Below, one piece after another: positions 55,683-64,000 of a stretch of 64,000 nt of DNA. The stretch's first letter is position 1, and each line of letters opens with the position of its first letter. The stretch spans positions 40,893,039 through 40,957,038 of the forward strand of contig OZ020487.1 in the NCBI GenBank assembly GCA_963971405.1. Direction: 5' to 3'. The position numbers and the translations under genes were made by a program. Origin of the DNA: Psococerastis gibbosa (lineage: Eukaryota > Arthropoda > Insecta > Psocodea > Psocidae). The notes under the pieces are model-generated. The model worked only from the letters and a program-made list of their open reading frames with translations. It made no database searches and was not told where the DNA came from.

Positions 55683-55917
55683 GTTTAAAACTACACCGAG
55701 TTGAGCCCTATTTCATAGCTAAAAAATCACGGCATACTGTGAAAGTGTCACGTTAACAGCAGTCTGCTTACAAATAAAATATACGATAGAGGTTTCATAT
55801 ACAGTATATATCATTTGTAAGATGACTCTTGGTCGCGTAACTGTTGCACAGTATGCCTCATTCAACATACCGTGATTTTGGGGCTGTGGCGCATGCCTTA
55901 ATCAACGTGTAGTTCAC
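55683..55917. mobile_element. Foldback element, GGCATACTGT family
   Basis: AAACTACACCGAGTTGAG at left, CGTGTAGTTCA at right; GGCATACTGTGAAAG and TGTTGCACAGTATGCC; centre TATATATCATTTGTAAGATG. The left arm lacks about 14 bp found in the right. Confidence 0.65.
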
Positions 55918-56804
55918 CTATAGCACAGACTATACAATACACACTAGCCTCCTACACTTACAGCAGGATCATATTACAGGAACGGACACGTAAAGTAAGT
56001 ATACGTGTTACAAAAACAAACCAAAAAATCAGTGGGCGTTAAGTCAAGCTAAAGCTTGCCAATACTCTTAAATAAAAATATGAAAAAGTAATAAGTTTAT
56101 TTTATTTCTGAAATCCGCTGAGATGTCTTTCGGGGAAACAGGACATTTTTGCATCAGAGGCTGTCCGCTCCTATCAGTGCTGACGCTGGAAAATTGAGTG
56201 CAGGGTTCCAGTCAGCTCTGTAGGATTGGCAGCGTTGCTCCCGTCTCCCATAATTATTTAGGAGGAGCCTGGGTCCCTCGGGGCGCGATTGCTCGCAAAA
56301 TGAAAATCGCTTGAGTCTCATCTTGGGGAATCCCAAGGCCTTGTTCAGCTCATCCGGCTATCTTAAGGTTATTACCTTCTTAGACCCTTTCTGCAGGTTA
56401 CCAGATTATCCTTCCCCCATTATTTTACTAGTCCTCATGTGACTATGGGAAATGGGTCATTCAAGATTATGCATTGTATAACTGCGGTTGTGAATGAGGG
56501 TTGTGCCTATTCAGGTTTCTGTTGGGGTATTAAAAAAAAAAACACAGGTGAAAATGTATAAGTCTTGTCTTTGTTTTATTTTAAGCATTGATTTTTTTGG
56601 CGAAGTCTTCAGTAGATTGATATAATTACAAAGTCACTAGATTTTTTTTTTTATATCTGAGAGGATACAACTGAAAAATCACAATATCAGTATATTAATT
56701 CAATTATCCGTCTTTCTGTCCGTTCGTCTATCCCTGTCAATACGTATTCATAGGGTAGTCATTTTAAACTATGTACAGTACGTGTACGGTATGCTGTTAT
56801 CCGG
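55918..56804. other. Non-coding, no recognised feature
   Basis: No element recognised; short runs of A and T. Confidence 0.4.
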
Positions 56805-56807
56805 TTA

Positions 56808-57188
56808 GGCGGGGATTCCACAGACCTGCAAGTGCAAAATACAAATACGGTGACGTGGTAGCAGACATTCAAGACTTAGGTGGGGTTTCTACCGACCTCG
56901 CATTGCAGAATGCAAATGACATTTTTGTTTTACTCTGTGCCATAGTTAAAATTGATCAACGATCATAGAGTAAAATCACAAACAAACTAAAATTAAAAAA
57001 TGGCGTCATGGGATATGTTAAGTACAAACATTTTAATAGATTTCTATAAAAAGAAAAATTCAAATTTCCGTCAATGTCATTTGCATTCTGCAATGCGAGG
57101 TCGGTGGAAATTTCGCCTAAGTCTTGAATGTCTGTTATCACGTCACCGTATTTGTATTTTGCACTTGCAGGTCTGTGGAATACCCGCC
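56808..57188. mobile_element. Composite MITE, arm D outside, arm A inside
   Basis: Outer GGCGGGGATTCCACAGACC with arm D (TGCAAGTGCAAAATACAAAT) joined through ACGGTGACG to core 1. Inner element 56879-57117 with core 2 in the opposite orientation to the arm-C copies at 31886, 32775 and 53489. Flanks TTA and TAA. Part of one inner arm is deleted. Confidence 0.82.
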
Positions 57189-57256
57189 TAATAAAGGTTC
57201 CCCTATATATTCTCTGAAAGAATTGACCATGGGCTCGATTAGAGTACTACATGAGA

Positions 57257-57393
57257 GGGATGGGACATTGGCTTCCCGCCAAAATTATAAATTTGAAGTT
57301 CACTCGCCAACTCGACCAGCCATTGTAAAAACGTACCAGGAGGCCCCTATATCATTAAAAAATATTATTGCCGTGCTGGAATGTCCTATCTCT
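57257..57393. mobile_element. GGGACATT-end inverted-repeat element
   Basis: GGGATGGGACATTGGCTTCC at left and GCTGGAATGTCCTATCTC at right. Weaker internal match to 50121 and 44882. Confidence 0.45.
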
Positions 57394-57398
57394 TTTAT

Positions 57399-57477
57399 AT
57401 AAATAAATAATGACTTTATTTTTTTTGCTGAGATCATCCTAGCGGAGTTAAGGCCCTCTCATACACTCAACTAGGGG
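57399..57477 (-). mobile_element. SINE family 1, 3' end
   Basis: On the minus strand CCCTAGTTGAGTGTATGAGA, TTAACTCCGCTAGGAT and an ATTATTTATTTATA tail. Only the last third of the element. Confidence 0.65.
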
Positions 57478-57974
57478 TCAGCAACAAAAAACATTATAAA
57501 ATTTACAATACAATTTAAACTATAGAACTATGGGGCTGTCTATCTATCATTTGTAGTACAAGTCCTATTTTTTGCGAGCCGCAAAGCGCCGAACTTCCCC
57601 TCCGGCATGGGCAATGGGAATTCCCGCGAAACGGTGCGTAATGTTAGTATTAGGTATGCGAGTAAATTAACCGACGTATAAAAAGGAACGCATTTCGATA
57701 AAGATAAATAATTTTGTCTCCCCTTATTTATGTGAATAGCAGCTGGGTTATAAAAACAAATGGGAATCTCTCTTGATAATGTAGCACGTAATATTAGGAT
57801 GTTATTATTATTTCTGTTTAGATATTTTAATAAAAGGCTTAAATTATTAGATGCCGGTACTTAATTACTTCCGTGGGTTTTTGGCTATTAAAGCTGGTTA
57901 TTAATTTTAGGATTCTTTCACAAGATTATATTTCTATTTAGTCATTTATGTTTGCGGTGTAATTGTTCCACTTA
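57478..57974. other. Non-coding, no recognised feature
   Basis: No element recognised. Confidence 0.4.
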
Positions 57975-58358
57975 GGCGCCCATTCCACCGACCGGCTAGG
58001 GCCATTTTCAAAAACATTGACGTGGTAGCAGACATTCAAGACATAGGCGGGGTTTGCACCGACCTCGCATTGCAGAATTGACGGAAATGTTTATTTTCCT
58101 CTATGCCAGAGTTAAAATTGATCAATGATCATACAGTAAAATCACAAACAAACAAACTAAAATTAAAAAATGGCGTCATGGTATATGTTAAGTACAAACA
58201 TTTTAATAGATTTCTATAAAAAGACAAATTCTAATTTCCGTCAATGTCATTTGCATTCTACAATGCGAGGTCGGTGGAAACGCCACCTAAGTCTTGAATG
58301 TCTGCTACCACGTCACCGTTTTTGTAAATAGCCCTAGCCGGTCGGTGGACTGGGCGCC
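57975..58358. mobile_element. Composite MITE, arm C outside, arm A inside
   Basis: GGCGCCCATTCCACCGACCG and CGGTGGACTGGGCGCC; inner element 58046-58287 with core 2 oriented as in 56808. Flanks TTA and TAA. Confidence 0.82.
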
Positions 58359-58925
58359 TAAACGATATCTCACTGCAATTTATTGTATTTACGTTATTTT
58401 GCATTATATATCTTAGACAGAAAGGTGCGGATCTAATAGAAGATTATAATGTAGCCTATGCCCTGATTTAATGGCTCCTAGTCAATGTCATTCAGAAATC
58501 GAAATAATTTGCTTTTCGATAGGATGGAGAGTTTGATTTTTTAAGTAAATTTTTCATTCAACCGTCCGAACGCAGCAAAAGTGCATTGCAATTTTCTAAA
58601 TGCAATTAGGTTTATGCCTCTTCCGACATACTGTAGTTACAGGGTTCAGACCACATAAGACCCTTATAATGAAGGATTACCTTGAGTTCTTTGAGGCGGC
58701 TCTTAGTAGGATTTACTTCCATTATACTGTATAACATCAGAATTGAGTGGCTTCTAACCGAAAATTTGGAGGCTTCGGAACTTCAACTTTGTTTTTTGTC
58801 GGGAAACCTTTCTGTTTTACTTTTGCTGGAAGAAGCACTAGATAATTTAAAATTAACCGGCAGAGTTGAAATTAACTGATGGATTATTAGTATGCTTAAC
58901 ATATTGCAAACATGTTTTATACTTT
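58359..58925. other. Non-coding, no recognised feature
   Basis: A 65-codon ORF at 58682 has no motif. Confidence 0.4.
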
Positions 58926-59029
58926 TAAAAAATTTGTTCATCCGCATATTCTTGAGATAGAGGCTACCTTGCTCTCAACACTTCAGGATTTTTCATTATT
59001 ACTTACACTTAGGTTTCAACACAGCCCAT

Positions 59030-59813
59030 AATTTCACCTTCAACAAAATTCTGTGAATACGCACTAATCTTACAAATAATATATACGATAGAGCCTTCAT
59101 TTGTAAGATGACTACCGTAAAACCGCCTAAATTGGGTCAATTTTCAGTGAATTTTTCAACTTTTGAAATTGTTTGTTGTAATATTTCACAGTTATTGTCG
59201 TTAATACATAGCAGCACGCACACGAGATTTAGCAGGAGTCTAGTTTTTCGAATAGAATGATCCCACTAAGAGTAAAAAATTAAAAAGACTGACCCAATTT
59301 GGACTCTAAGGGTGGGTAATTTGGGTCACTGAAAGAACCCATTCTTAACTAGTACCCTCCCTCCTGTACCACAGTTAAGCGCTACGCGTCTCATTAAGGT
59401 TACTCCAAAAACTATTCGAGAATGTCCAAATAAACATTATTCAATAATATTAGCGGCAAAACTGGATAGCTTTTCTCAGTAATTGCCTACAACTGAAGTT
59501 TTTTCTGGGTTTTTGGAATTCAAATATTTCAAATTTAACTAGGAATTAAAATAAACTAACTTACCATTGTAGGAGTGCCTCACTTTTGCCTAAATTATTT
59601 ACATTAGTTATTGTACTGTGCTTACAGACATCATCATCGCCATGATGCTTGTCGGTGGTTCTAGAATAATTTTTTTTAAACATTTTAGCGCGCTGACCCA
59701 TAATACACTCTCTGACCCAATATAGGCGGTTTGACGGTATTGATCGAGTAACTTTTGCACAGTATGCCTCAGTCAACGTGATTTTTGTCCCATGGCTCAA
59801 CTGAGGGTAGTTC
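59030..59813. mobile_element. Foldback element, GGCATACTGT family, split by a nested element
   Basis: ATCTTACAAATAATATATAC and TCATTTGTAAGATGACTA on the left. After the insert come TTGATCGAGTAACTTTTGCA and CAGTATGCCTCAGTCAACG on the right. Joined across one TA, it aligns base for base in length with 55807-55850. Confidence 0.7.
59115..59737. mobile_element. TA-flanked inverted-repeat element (mariner-like target)
   Basis: Ends CCGTAAAACCGCCTAAATTG (continuing GGTCA) and the complement of CCGTCAAACCGCCTATATTG, flanked by TA. 623 bp, with internal TTTGGGTCA/TGACCCAA repeats near both ends. The 84-codon minus ORF inside has no transposase motif. Confidence 0.8.
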
Positions 59814-59965
59814 ATCTATTACCATACAATACACACTAGCTGGTATTAAAAAAACAAAAACAAATATTTAAAAAATTTTGTTCATCCGCATATTCTTGAG
59901 ATACAGGCTACATTGCACTCAACACAGGATTCTTTAATATTACTTACACTTAGGTTTCTGGAAAC

Positions 59966-60927
59966 TAGCTGCTACCTTGTACCCACCGTCACCGCCAAGT
60001 GAGTTTTTTTTTCGTATTTTTATAAGAAACAACTCTGACTCTTCCGTTTATCATGAAACGCCGCTATATTAATCGATTCTTCCTTGCAGCCCCTAGCCTA
60101 GCATCCCCTATAACTATGAAAACATCATACAGTATACAGTATGATTTATATATATTATGTACAGTGTACATATCGTATTACATGATGAACTACGAGCATA
60201 TATTACTCGCGATAACAAAACAACGATGGAAAAATACTCATTTTTACGCGGAAAGTAATATATAAATCACTGAAAGGGATAAAAACATGCAAAGGAAAAA
60301 TAATACAAATAAAACATTTAATTTTTTCCGTTGACATTAAACCTTTTTCCGTTGTTCTAATTAAAAAACGCAATGCCCCACCGCTCTTAATTCTTGGGCT
60401 AAGTAGCTCGCCTGATATGGAGCTGGTATATGATGTGTCATTTGTCGACCTAACGGCCAGCCCTTTGTCTACGTCACTATGCGTTGGGATTACCGCCCCC
60501 CGACTCATTTTACAAAATATAATTATTATTCCTAGAGCTTAATGTCATCGGACGTACTCGTGAGACCCTTTTTCCCCCCTTAGTGCTCTACCTTTTTTGT
60601 TCTTTGGAGACCTGATTTTGATTTAGTACCCTCTTCAGTTTAATTTTCACCTTTTTTTTCTGCTTTTATATTATGATCTCTGCTGCCCCATGGGTAATAC
60701 ATCTTCGGCTGACTCTTATAGTGAGTAGTGACACCTAATATTATCCATGTGCATAGTACTTTGTTGTGTAATTAAGCTTCTGAATAGATTTGGATTAGGT
60801 TTGGAATTAGTCTTATTCGGTACTTTCCCCTTGACGGATTCTAATTTGTAATTAGGTCCCGTGTATTTGTTTTTAAGTGGAACAATTTGAATGTTCATCA
60901 TTGCCGAATATGTTAAGAATGAAAAAT
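59966..60927. other. Non-coding, no recognised feature
   Basis: No element recognised; ORFs of 70-101 codons lack motifs. Confidence 0.4.
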
Positions 60928-61275
60928 TTGCCCTACTATGGCGATTTGGGATTAACACAATACCGGGGTTTATTAAATTGTTTTAAACAAATGAGTGCGG
61001 GAAATTCAAATTGATAAATTAATATTTTTTCTCCCTTAGATGTAGGCACATTAATTAAAATTGTTATTATATTTCAAAATTCTACCTATGCATTTCCATC
61101 TTTATTAGTATATCCTTCAATTATTAAACAATGCAACCATTCTCTTGTGTTATAATAAATTATTAAATTGAATTTCCCGCGCCTATTTTAACATCGACAT
61201 GTGACACCTTACTACTGTGGTATTAAAAAATAAACCCGGTATTATGTCAATCCCAAATCGCCATAATAGGGCAGA
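60928..61275. mobile_element. Inverted-repeat element with ~45-bp ends
   Basis: TTTGCCCTACTATGGCGATT (continuing TGGGATTAACACAATACC) and the complement of TCTGCCCTATTATGGCGATT at the right. Target duplication unclear. One copy in the window. Confidence 0.72.
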
Positions 61276-62107
61276 CCCGTAATTAAAATATTTTATTCTC
61301 CTCGAAACGAAGTCCGAAACGTCACTTCCGAAGTCAAAATCAAATTATTAAAATAAATTGAACGATTCGGCAGTAAAAGAAATTTTTTTATTGGCATATT
61401 ATTTCACAGGCTCACTTCACTGTTAGAGCAACTGGAAACCAAAAGCGAAAACAATCAGTAAAATTGAGGCTTTCGAAAATGGCGTGGAAAAAAATGGTAA
61501 AAGGCGGTAGTACTTAACAGCGGAAGCTTTTCGATCCGTTGAGGCTTCAGCAACTATCCCAACTGTTTCCATCCTCAGATTCAATGTTAAAACTTGGCAC
61601 GAACCCCCGAAATGGGCGAGATTTAGGCGGGCTGTTTGATTTACTACTTTCTCTGACTGCCTGCGGAGCTTTAAGGCCATTAACCTGTGCTTTGGCTTCT
61701 GCGTGGGTATTTTCCGACCAGCCTGACACCACCTCTTTTCTGTTATTTAACCTTCTGTACTTCCCATTTCTTCCAACGCAACATTTAAAACTTGACTGCT
61801 TTCTTGTTAAAGATTTCTCTGCTGAAAATATACCCGGAGAAAAGACATAGTACTTGGCTGGCGTTCGAATATTGTTGGGTAATGAGTTTGTTCTTATCTT
61901 CCTAGGAGAGAATGTGATGTTGATGTTACCATTGGTTTACCGGACTTTATTCGAATGGGTGGGGAATGGGTTGCGATGAGCCCCTTCGTTTTTCTTACTA
62001 AGCTAAGCTAAGCTAAGGGCGGCTTCAATGCTTTGGGATAGGCTAACACGGACATTCGATATAAATTGGACTGTATTTCTGTTCACATAATATATTAAAT
62101 GTGGTTT
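61276..62107. other. Non-coding, no recognised feature
   Basis: A short CTAAG run at about 61998-62016. Overlapping ORFs at 61423-61850 on both strands lack motifs. Confidence 0.35.
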
Positions 62108-62520
62108 TTTTTCCAACACCTGTTTTAGTATTTCTGCTTATAAGCAACCCTGTCCGCTTGGCGGGGCCCGGGGGCAGTGAGTCTGTTTATTAACTTGAGG
62201 CACCCTAAGGGCAGATTTCTGCTTTTACGCAACCCTGTTCGCTTAGTGGGGGCAGTGAGGTGAGTCTGTTTATTAACTTGAGGCACCCTAAGGGCAGACT
62301 CTTTCACCTCAGGGAGAAGAGGAGTTGACAGGGTAGACCTCCTGATTATAGTGGATTCCGAACCACTTGGGGAACATAGTAAAGTCACACGATTAGTTCG
62401 GAGGGAACCAGACCTCGACACGAGCTTCGACTGACTGGCAGAGTCAGCCATGTTCCCCTGCCAGTGCTGAGCGCACAACCGAGTTCGCTGCAGTTTTAAA
62501 CAGGCTCTGTTCTTGTGGAT
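62108..62520 (-). mobile_element. SINE-like element, family 3, with internal 80-bp duplication
   Basis: Shares CCGAACTAATCGTGTGAC, AAGTGGTTCGGAATCCAC and ATAATCAGGAGGT (minus strand) with 51744-52025. Toward its 3' end two 80-bp units repeat (TTATTAACTTGAGGCACCCT at 62188 and 62269), and the element ends near an A run (T run at 62105-62111). Confidence 0.65.
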
Positions 62521-62942
62521 TCAACTTGGTAGGGCCGTTGGCGAACTGTTTGGTTTCTATTTTTTTGAACATGCACTGCGCAATTATAATTATTTTTCCT
62601 GCGCTTCCATTTTAATCAATAGGCGCAGAGCACTGTGTTAGACTCCTGCTGCATTTGAAAGGGAAATGTTAAGTGACGGAAGGGGTTCATTAAAAACCTG
62701 CAGACTTCTCCAAGCTCAAGTTATATTTTCCTTAGTAGAAAGTCTTCGAATGCAACTGTAAAACTGTCATGGGCAGGTGATGAACAGATGGGCGTGGTTC
62801 AAAATGCGGGGTCCCATGCACTGCAAAAAACTCTCATTAAATTCCTATAGGAAACTTGTGAGCGCCTCGCCGGCAGTCTACGCTTTAGTTTCCTGAATTT
62901 TTTCAATTGAATACCTCCCTCGAATAATGGTCTAAGTTCTAA

Positions 62943-63104
62943 GGTGCCCATTCCACATACGTACAACGTCAACGAAAAATTGAAAAATGACGTCAAAATG
63001 ACGTAAATTGACGTGGTAGCAGAATTTTTAGTATGTCTTTAATGTCTGCTAAAACGTCATTTTTCAATTTTTCGTTGACGTTGTACGTATATGGAATACC
63101 CCCC
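62943..63104. mobile_element. PIF/Harbinger-like MITE, arm B with core 1, TAA duplication
   Basis: GGTGCCCATTCCACATACG at left, CGTATATGGAATACCCCCC at right, TAA at 62940-62942 and 63105-63107. Reverse complement of 12697-12858 with no difference that I could find by eye over 162 bp. Confidence 0.9.
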
Positions 63105-63403
63105 TAACCCTCATTTTCATAAATGTTCAGGAGTGATTCAAATGTCCGGCTATTATGTTCTTTTACGCGCACACCTATGCTGCAGAGTAGAATGAGCTGC
63201 CATCTGGCGGAATAGTCAACAACTAAAAATACTGGCTGGCGAGGAATTTCCCAAAATTAGATCATTGCTCTAGATTTGACTAAGTTTTGAAAGAATGAGG
63301 GTTAGAACGTTATTCGAGGGAGCTAATACCTTACTAGTATAAATCTTTTAATGCGAGAATTATTTTACGGCAATATCGCGCTTGTTGCAAAGGGTTTTGT
63401 TGC

Positions 63404-63611
63404 TAAGTAGACAAAGTACAGGCTCTTTTGTCCGAAAAGTTGTTGGCTCAATACCACACTTGCTACATTTTCTGGCCATGCTTCGGAGGGCATGTAAAGC
63501 AGGTGGTCCCGGGTCTTCCTAGTTGAGTGTAAGAGAGGGCTTTATAGCCGTAACTCGGCTATAGGTTGGCGTAGTAATAGAACAAAAAGTCAATATTTAA
63601 TTTTTATTTGT
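63404..63611 (+). mobile_element. tRNA-derived SINE, family 1
   Basis: The head is mutated (B box GTTGGCTCAATACC), but the body is well kept: TTTTCTGGCCATGCTTCGGA, GGTCCCGGGTCTTCCTAG, TTAGTAATAGAACAAAAAGT form. It ends about 180 bp before the Lar exon. Confidence 0.82.
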
Positions 63612-63767
63612 TTTTATTTTACAATTATCGTTATCCTACAATTATACTTTAAAATAAACACTAATTTTTTATACTTTCCCAAATTCGTAGCGGCAGCTCC
63701 ATCATTATATTTTTTAGGTTTATTTCAATTTCTTTATAAATTCCATAGTCTTTTTTGTGTCATTTGG

Positions 63768-63791
63768 TCTTACTGGTGCTTTTCGTTTCAG
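63768..63791 (+). other. 3' splice site of the Lar exon
   Basis: A pyrimidine-rich tract ending in TTTCGTTTCAG directly precedes the exon. TCTTACT at 63768-63774 could serve as branch point, its A lying about 20 bases before the AG at 63790-63791. The matching 5' splice site is GTGAGC at 63962-63967, following the exon-terminal CAG. Confidence 0.8.
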
Positions 63792-63961
63792 ATCCGCCGC
63801 AGATCACTCTACGCCCACGTGACCAGTCGGTGAAAGCGGGCGGCATCGCCGCGTTCTACTGTGCAGCCAGTGGCGTTCCGCCCCCCGTCCTTCAGTGGCG
63901 CAAAAATGGCAAACGAGTATCCAGCACTCAGTCGCGATATGTCGTTCAAGAATTTCCTCAG
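63792..63961 (+). CDS. Lar: Internal exon of LAR-type receptor tyrosine phosphatase (first Ig domain)
   Basis: Single exon encoding 56 whole codons after two bases of a split codon (entering phase 1, leaving on a codon boundary). The translation starts PPQITLRPRDQSVKAGG and ends SRYVVQEFPQ. It carries Ig-fold landmarks: the B-strand cysteine at residue 23 (motif FYCAASG), the core tryptophan at residue 35 (LQWRKNGK), and a basic loop (R36, K37, K40, R41). In LAR-family receptors the corresponding basic loop binds heparan sulfate. The second Ig cysteine must lie in the next exon. LAR proteins are cell-surface receptors with Ig and fibronectin III repeats and two cytoplasmic phosphatase domains, acting in axon guidance and synapse formation; only the Ig1 fragment is visible here. 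The exon is clearly richer in G+C, especially at third codon positions, than the AT-rich surroundings. Family assignment rests on recognising the insect Lar Ig1 sequence; a related Ig protein is possible but less likely. Confidence 0.88.
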
Positions 63962-63975
63962 GTGAGCAACAGGGC

Positions 63976-64000
63976 CAGGGACAGATCCAGCGCCACCAGG
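63976..64000 (+). mobile_element. Possible left end of a hAT-like element, cut by the window
   Basis: CAGGGACAGATCCAGCGCC resembles the ends at 41130 (CAGGAGTAGATCCAGCGC) and 41550 (CAGGGACGGATCC, complement). It starts 12 bp past the GT of the splice donor. Only 25 bp are visible. Confidence 0.4.

Larger units (their letters stand above)
58926..59965 (+). repeat. ~100-bp direct repeat bracketing a foldback
   Basis: TTGTTCATCCGCATATTCTT, GGCTAC.TTGC.CTCAACAC and TTACTTACACTTAGGTTTC occur at 58926-59020 and 59871-59958. The intervening ~850 bp are the foldback and its nested element. Confidence 0.75.
1..63791 (+). other. Inferred long intron (or intron plus 5' flank) of Lar
   Basis: No convincing exon of any gene was found before 63792, while retroelement and DNA-transposon remnants lie in both orientations throughout. 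An intron tens of kilobases long before the Ig-coding exons is plausible for Lar, but the upstream exon is not identifiable here, so part of the stretch could be promoter-proximal or intergenic. Confidence 0.5.

Noticed and set aside
2818..57141. A seemingly conserved small protein: VVADIQDLGG.STDL.LQNAND recurs in ORFs at 2818, 3101, 53473, 56771 and 56956
   Set aside because: All are translations of arm A and core 1 of the TTA MITEs. They appear on both strands because the elements are palindromes, and they start and end at arbitrary places.

Overview
The window is repeat-rich, AT-rich animal DNA, most probably from an insect. Only one stretch can be defended as a host gene: a 170-bp exon at 63792-63961 (+). 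It encodes part of the first immunoglobulin domain of a LAR-type receptor tyrosine phosphatase (Lar in insects). The exon is bounded by a good 3' splice site and a CAG/GTGAGC donor. Its sequence is closest to insect Lar, which together with the transposon content is the basis for the organism call; I cannot name a species. Everything upstream (1-63791) reads as non-coding and is most simply a very long Lar intron, or intron plus 5' flank. No other exon, rRNA, functional tRNA or CRISPR array was recognised.

The remaining ~63.8 kb is a graveyard of mobile elements. (1) Short inverted-repeat elements with TTA/TAA target sites (PIF/Harbinger-like MITEs): 2406, 2861, 12697, 31886, 32775, 36260, 38795, 51216, 53489, 56808, 57975 and 62943. 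They are modular: at least five unrelated arm sequences are combined with two conserved cores, and six copies are the same element-within-an-element composite. (2) TTAA-flanked foldback elements (3337, 3773, 8661, 12561, 23286, 53041; a different one at 52546). (3) hAT-type MITEs with 8-bp target duplications and long G/C runs (31650, 41995, 54069). (4) An internally deleted Tc1/mariner element with transposase remnants (5670-6538), and other TA-flanked or unassigned foldbacks. (5) Three SINE-like families, one of them plainly tRNA-derived with seven longer copies, plus an eight-copy A-tailed repeat of unknown class. (6) Many 5'-truncated 3' ends of non-LTR retrotransposons, recognisable by reverse-transcriptase or RNase H C-terminal motifs, including an in-frame chimera of two families at 27985-28478. 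(7) Local tandem structures: a 4 x 190-bp array (24579-25350) and a 337-bp duplication (30390-31058).

The most informative structures are nested insertions in which an intact sibling supplies the empty site (12561-13117, 8563-9084, 59030-59813), two 162-bp MITE copies 50 kb apart that read as identical, and the modular arm/core organisation of the TTA elements. Small ORFs throughout the window are translations of these repeats, not genes.
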